DNA of 64,000 nucleotides. It comes from Erythroxylum novogranatense. Taxonomy: Eukaryota; Streptophyta; Magnoliopsida; Malpighiales; Erythroxylaceae. The notes under the pieces were generated by a model that saw nothing but the letters and a program-made list of their open reading frames with translations, was not told the origin of the DNA and did no database searches. Each line of letters starts with the position of its first letter. Position 1 is the stretch's first letter. Location of the stretch: NCBI GenBank assembly GCA_029891385.1, contig CM057228.1, positions 84,122,964 to 84,186,963 on the forward strand, in the 5' to 3' direction. Below are positions 62,430 through 64,000 of the stretch, piece by piece. The translations under genes and the position numbers were made by a program.

Positions 62430-63600
62430 CTTCAAACCAGAAATTAGAAGCATACCCGCGACAGCATCCGGGGAATCCTAGGTCTCCTGCCGAGTCATGG
62501 CATAGACCCTGGCCTGAGACTGCTGTCTGCTGCTTAGGTCTTCTGACCTCAATGCTGATCCCTCTGTTTAGCCTGGGCCTCGGCCTCTCCATCCGGATCC
62601 ACTTCCACGGCTCTGCTGTGCCGGGGTATTACTACCAGATCTTCCAGTCATGGCAGACTGGGCTCCCACAGTCTCGGGGCAATTCCTCACTAGGTGGTCC
62701 ATCGAACCACACCTCAAGCAGGCTCCAGATAACCATCGGCACTCTCCACTGTGCCTCTTGCCACAATGCTCACATAGAGGAATAGACTGCCCTGAACCTC
62801 TAACACCGCCTCTGTCACTACCAGTCTGTGCAAAGCTATCTCTCTGCCCACGAACTATCTGTCTAGCCCCTCCTGCGAACCTGAAGGGCCTACTCTGACG
62901 CTTGCTGTATTCCCTGACTATCACTAGATCTCTTATGACGGGTCCCCTGACCAGTCTCAGTCATACGCTGTCTCAGCAGCTGCTCTATCCTCACTGCTGC
63001 AGCCCTTAGCTCAATGAAATTGCCCATGTCAAACCTGGCCAAGAGGGTACGGATCTCCAGATTGAGTCTGCCCTCAAAACACCGACACTTGTCAGCCTCA
63101 GAAGCCACCAGTGAAGAAGCGTAAACTAACAACTCGTTGAATCGCACCTCATAGTCGGCCACGGTCAACTGCCCCTGTCTCAGCTCTAGGAACTCTTGTA
63201 ACTTCATGTCCAGATAAATCTTGGGTATGAAATTGTCCTGAACGCCTCAAAAGTCGGTCCATGTCGATTGTGCGAGGTGCGGGTGCTTGCCCGGACAGTC
63301 TTCCCTCTCGATATGCGAACCTCGTAATGAGAAACGCGTAGTCGAAACGCTCATCCGGTTCACAGTCCATCTGATCGAGGACTCTCTCAGTCCTCTCTAG
63401 CCATCCCTCAGCCTCCGCAGGGTCGGTGCTACCATAAAAGTCAACTGCCCCCTGTTTTCGCAGTAGATCATATCTCCGTTCCCGTCTCGCAGGAACTCGA
63501 GGAGACAACTCCTCTGAATGAGGCACAGGAGACTCCCTATTAGCTCCTACCGATTCCAGGTCAGCTGGTAACTCAACTCGATCTCCCAGTACGGATGACC
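62430..63600 (-). pseudogene. G3 gag and protease start, broken
   Basis: Read from 63526 down: RRERRYDLLRKQGAVDFYGS, DPAEAEGWLERTERVLDQMD, then a short deletion/frame change after RFDYAF, then MKLQEFLELRQGQLTVADYE and LVYASSLVASEADKC (63207-62890). The nucleocapsid part is CEHCGKRHSGEC..CLRCGSMDHLVRNC near 62780-62690, with a complete CCHC knuckle. The protease start (YALLDLGSTYSF near 62440) is where similarity ends. At least two frame changes separate the pieces. Confidence 0.88.
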
Positions 63601-63705
63601 TAAAATAGACAAGAAATTCTGATCAGTTCCACTATACTTTCCAAAATTCCAGCTTAAATTTCACTAATCCCAAAAGATGTCAAACCATGCTCTGATACCA
63701 CTAAA

Positions 63706-64000
63706 TGTAGCGCTCCCTCACCGTAGGGGTACATATCGGGAAACCCGAAGGTCGCTCTGACACGTATCCCACAATAAGGGTGCACTACCAGAACATTATC
63801 CAATAATATCCACATGGCATCGCAATAAGAAAAAGTATAAAATATCACAATAGCAAAAATCAGCAAATTTGAATCCCAAAATAATAATCATCTGGTACAG
63901 TCATCCAATGTCAGAATAGACAAGTCTATCAGTCTCCTAAGAAAACCAAAAAGAAAACTGATACAAGCATTTATCCTAAGTCATCCTCAAAAGCTAACCC
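63706..64000 (-). repeat. G3 5' LTR, first 295 bp in the window
   Basis: Direct repeat of 58028-58322, near identical over the visible part; continues past the window edge. Confidence 0.92.

Larger units (their letters stand above)
58028..64000 (-). mobile_element. Chromovirus-related element G3, nonautonomous, inserted in the G2 3' LTR
   Basis: Minus strand. The 3' LTR is 58028-60839, the interior 60840-63705, and the 5' LTR starts at 63706 (TGTAGCGCTCCCTCACCG) and leaves the window. The primer site lies at 63685-63700 (minus strand TGGTATCAGAGCATGG) and the polypurine tract at 60840-60853 (minus strand AAGGAGGGGTGAAT). The interior has gag and the start of protease but no RT, RNase H or integrase. 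Gag is close to that of G2, so the two belong to one clade. Confidence 0.9.

Overview
This is a nuclear window from a flowering plant, most likely a woody eudicot. The genes have short AT-rich introns with GT..AG borders, the families are plant-specific (LURP-one-related, plant GH17+X8 glucanase, NT-C2 coiled-coil protein), and most of the DNA is layered plant retroelements. I cannot name the species. There are three convincing host genes. At 3798-4619 (+) lies a LURP-one-related gene of 3 exons and 212 aa. At 17992-22762 (-) lies an NT-C2/coiled-coil 'myosin heavy chain-related' gene of 9 coding exons and 1098 aa. At 32760-34333 (+) lies a secreted GH17 beta-1,3-glucanase with a C-terminal X8/CBM43 domain, 3 exons and 466 aa; its last 38-bp exon is easy to miss.

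Layout, 0-17 kb: a decayed Ty1/copia fragment (+), a degraded LTR-like stretch, a CACTA-like end, the LURP gene, a minus-strand LINE 3' end, a decayed plus-strand LINE with a 153-bp in-frame tandem duplication, a five-unit tandem array (about 330 bp per unit) carrying a retroviral-protease-like segment, Athila/Tat-like leftovers, a minus-strand copia gag-integrase remnant, and a possible hAT-type MITE. 17-34 kb: the coiled-coil gene, an internally deleted copia element with both LTRs and a target duplication (25845-29396), short tandem duplications, and the glucanase gene.

34.7-64 kb is one nested stack of transposons, and it is the main result. A minus-strand copia element (C4) carries a Tat/Athila-like gypsy element (G1, 35317-45250, perfect GTTAT target duplication) in its 3' end. 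The left LTR of G1 is split by a TIR element of 3705 bp (36493-40197, TAA duplication) that carries a broken copy of the gene for mitochondrial ribosomal protein uS17. The gag region of C4 is split by a plus-strand chromovirus (G2, from 49264), and the second LTR of G2 is split by a related, pol-less minus-strand chromovirus (G3, 58028 to beyond the window). Insertion order can be read directly: C4, then G1 and G2, then the uS17 carrier (into G1) and G3 (into G2).

I saw no RNA gene, CRISPR array or bacterial-type operon. The host genes do not form an obvious pathway; they are islands in retroelement DNA. The strongest candidates for something undescribed are the uS17-carrying TIR element, an array of five small stem-loops with compensating arm changes in the G2 LTR, and GC-rich hypervariable islands in the LTRs of G2 and G3.
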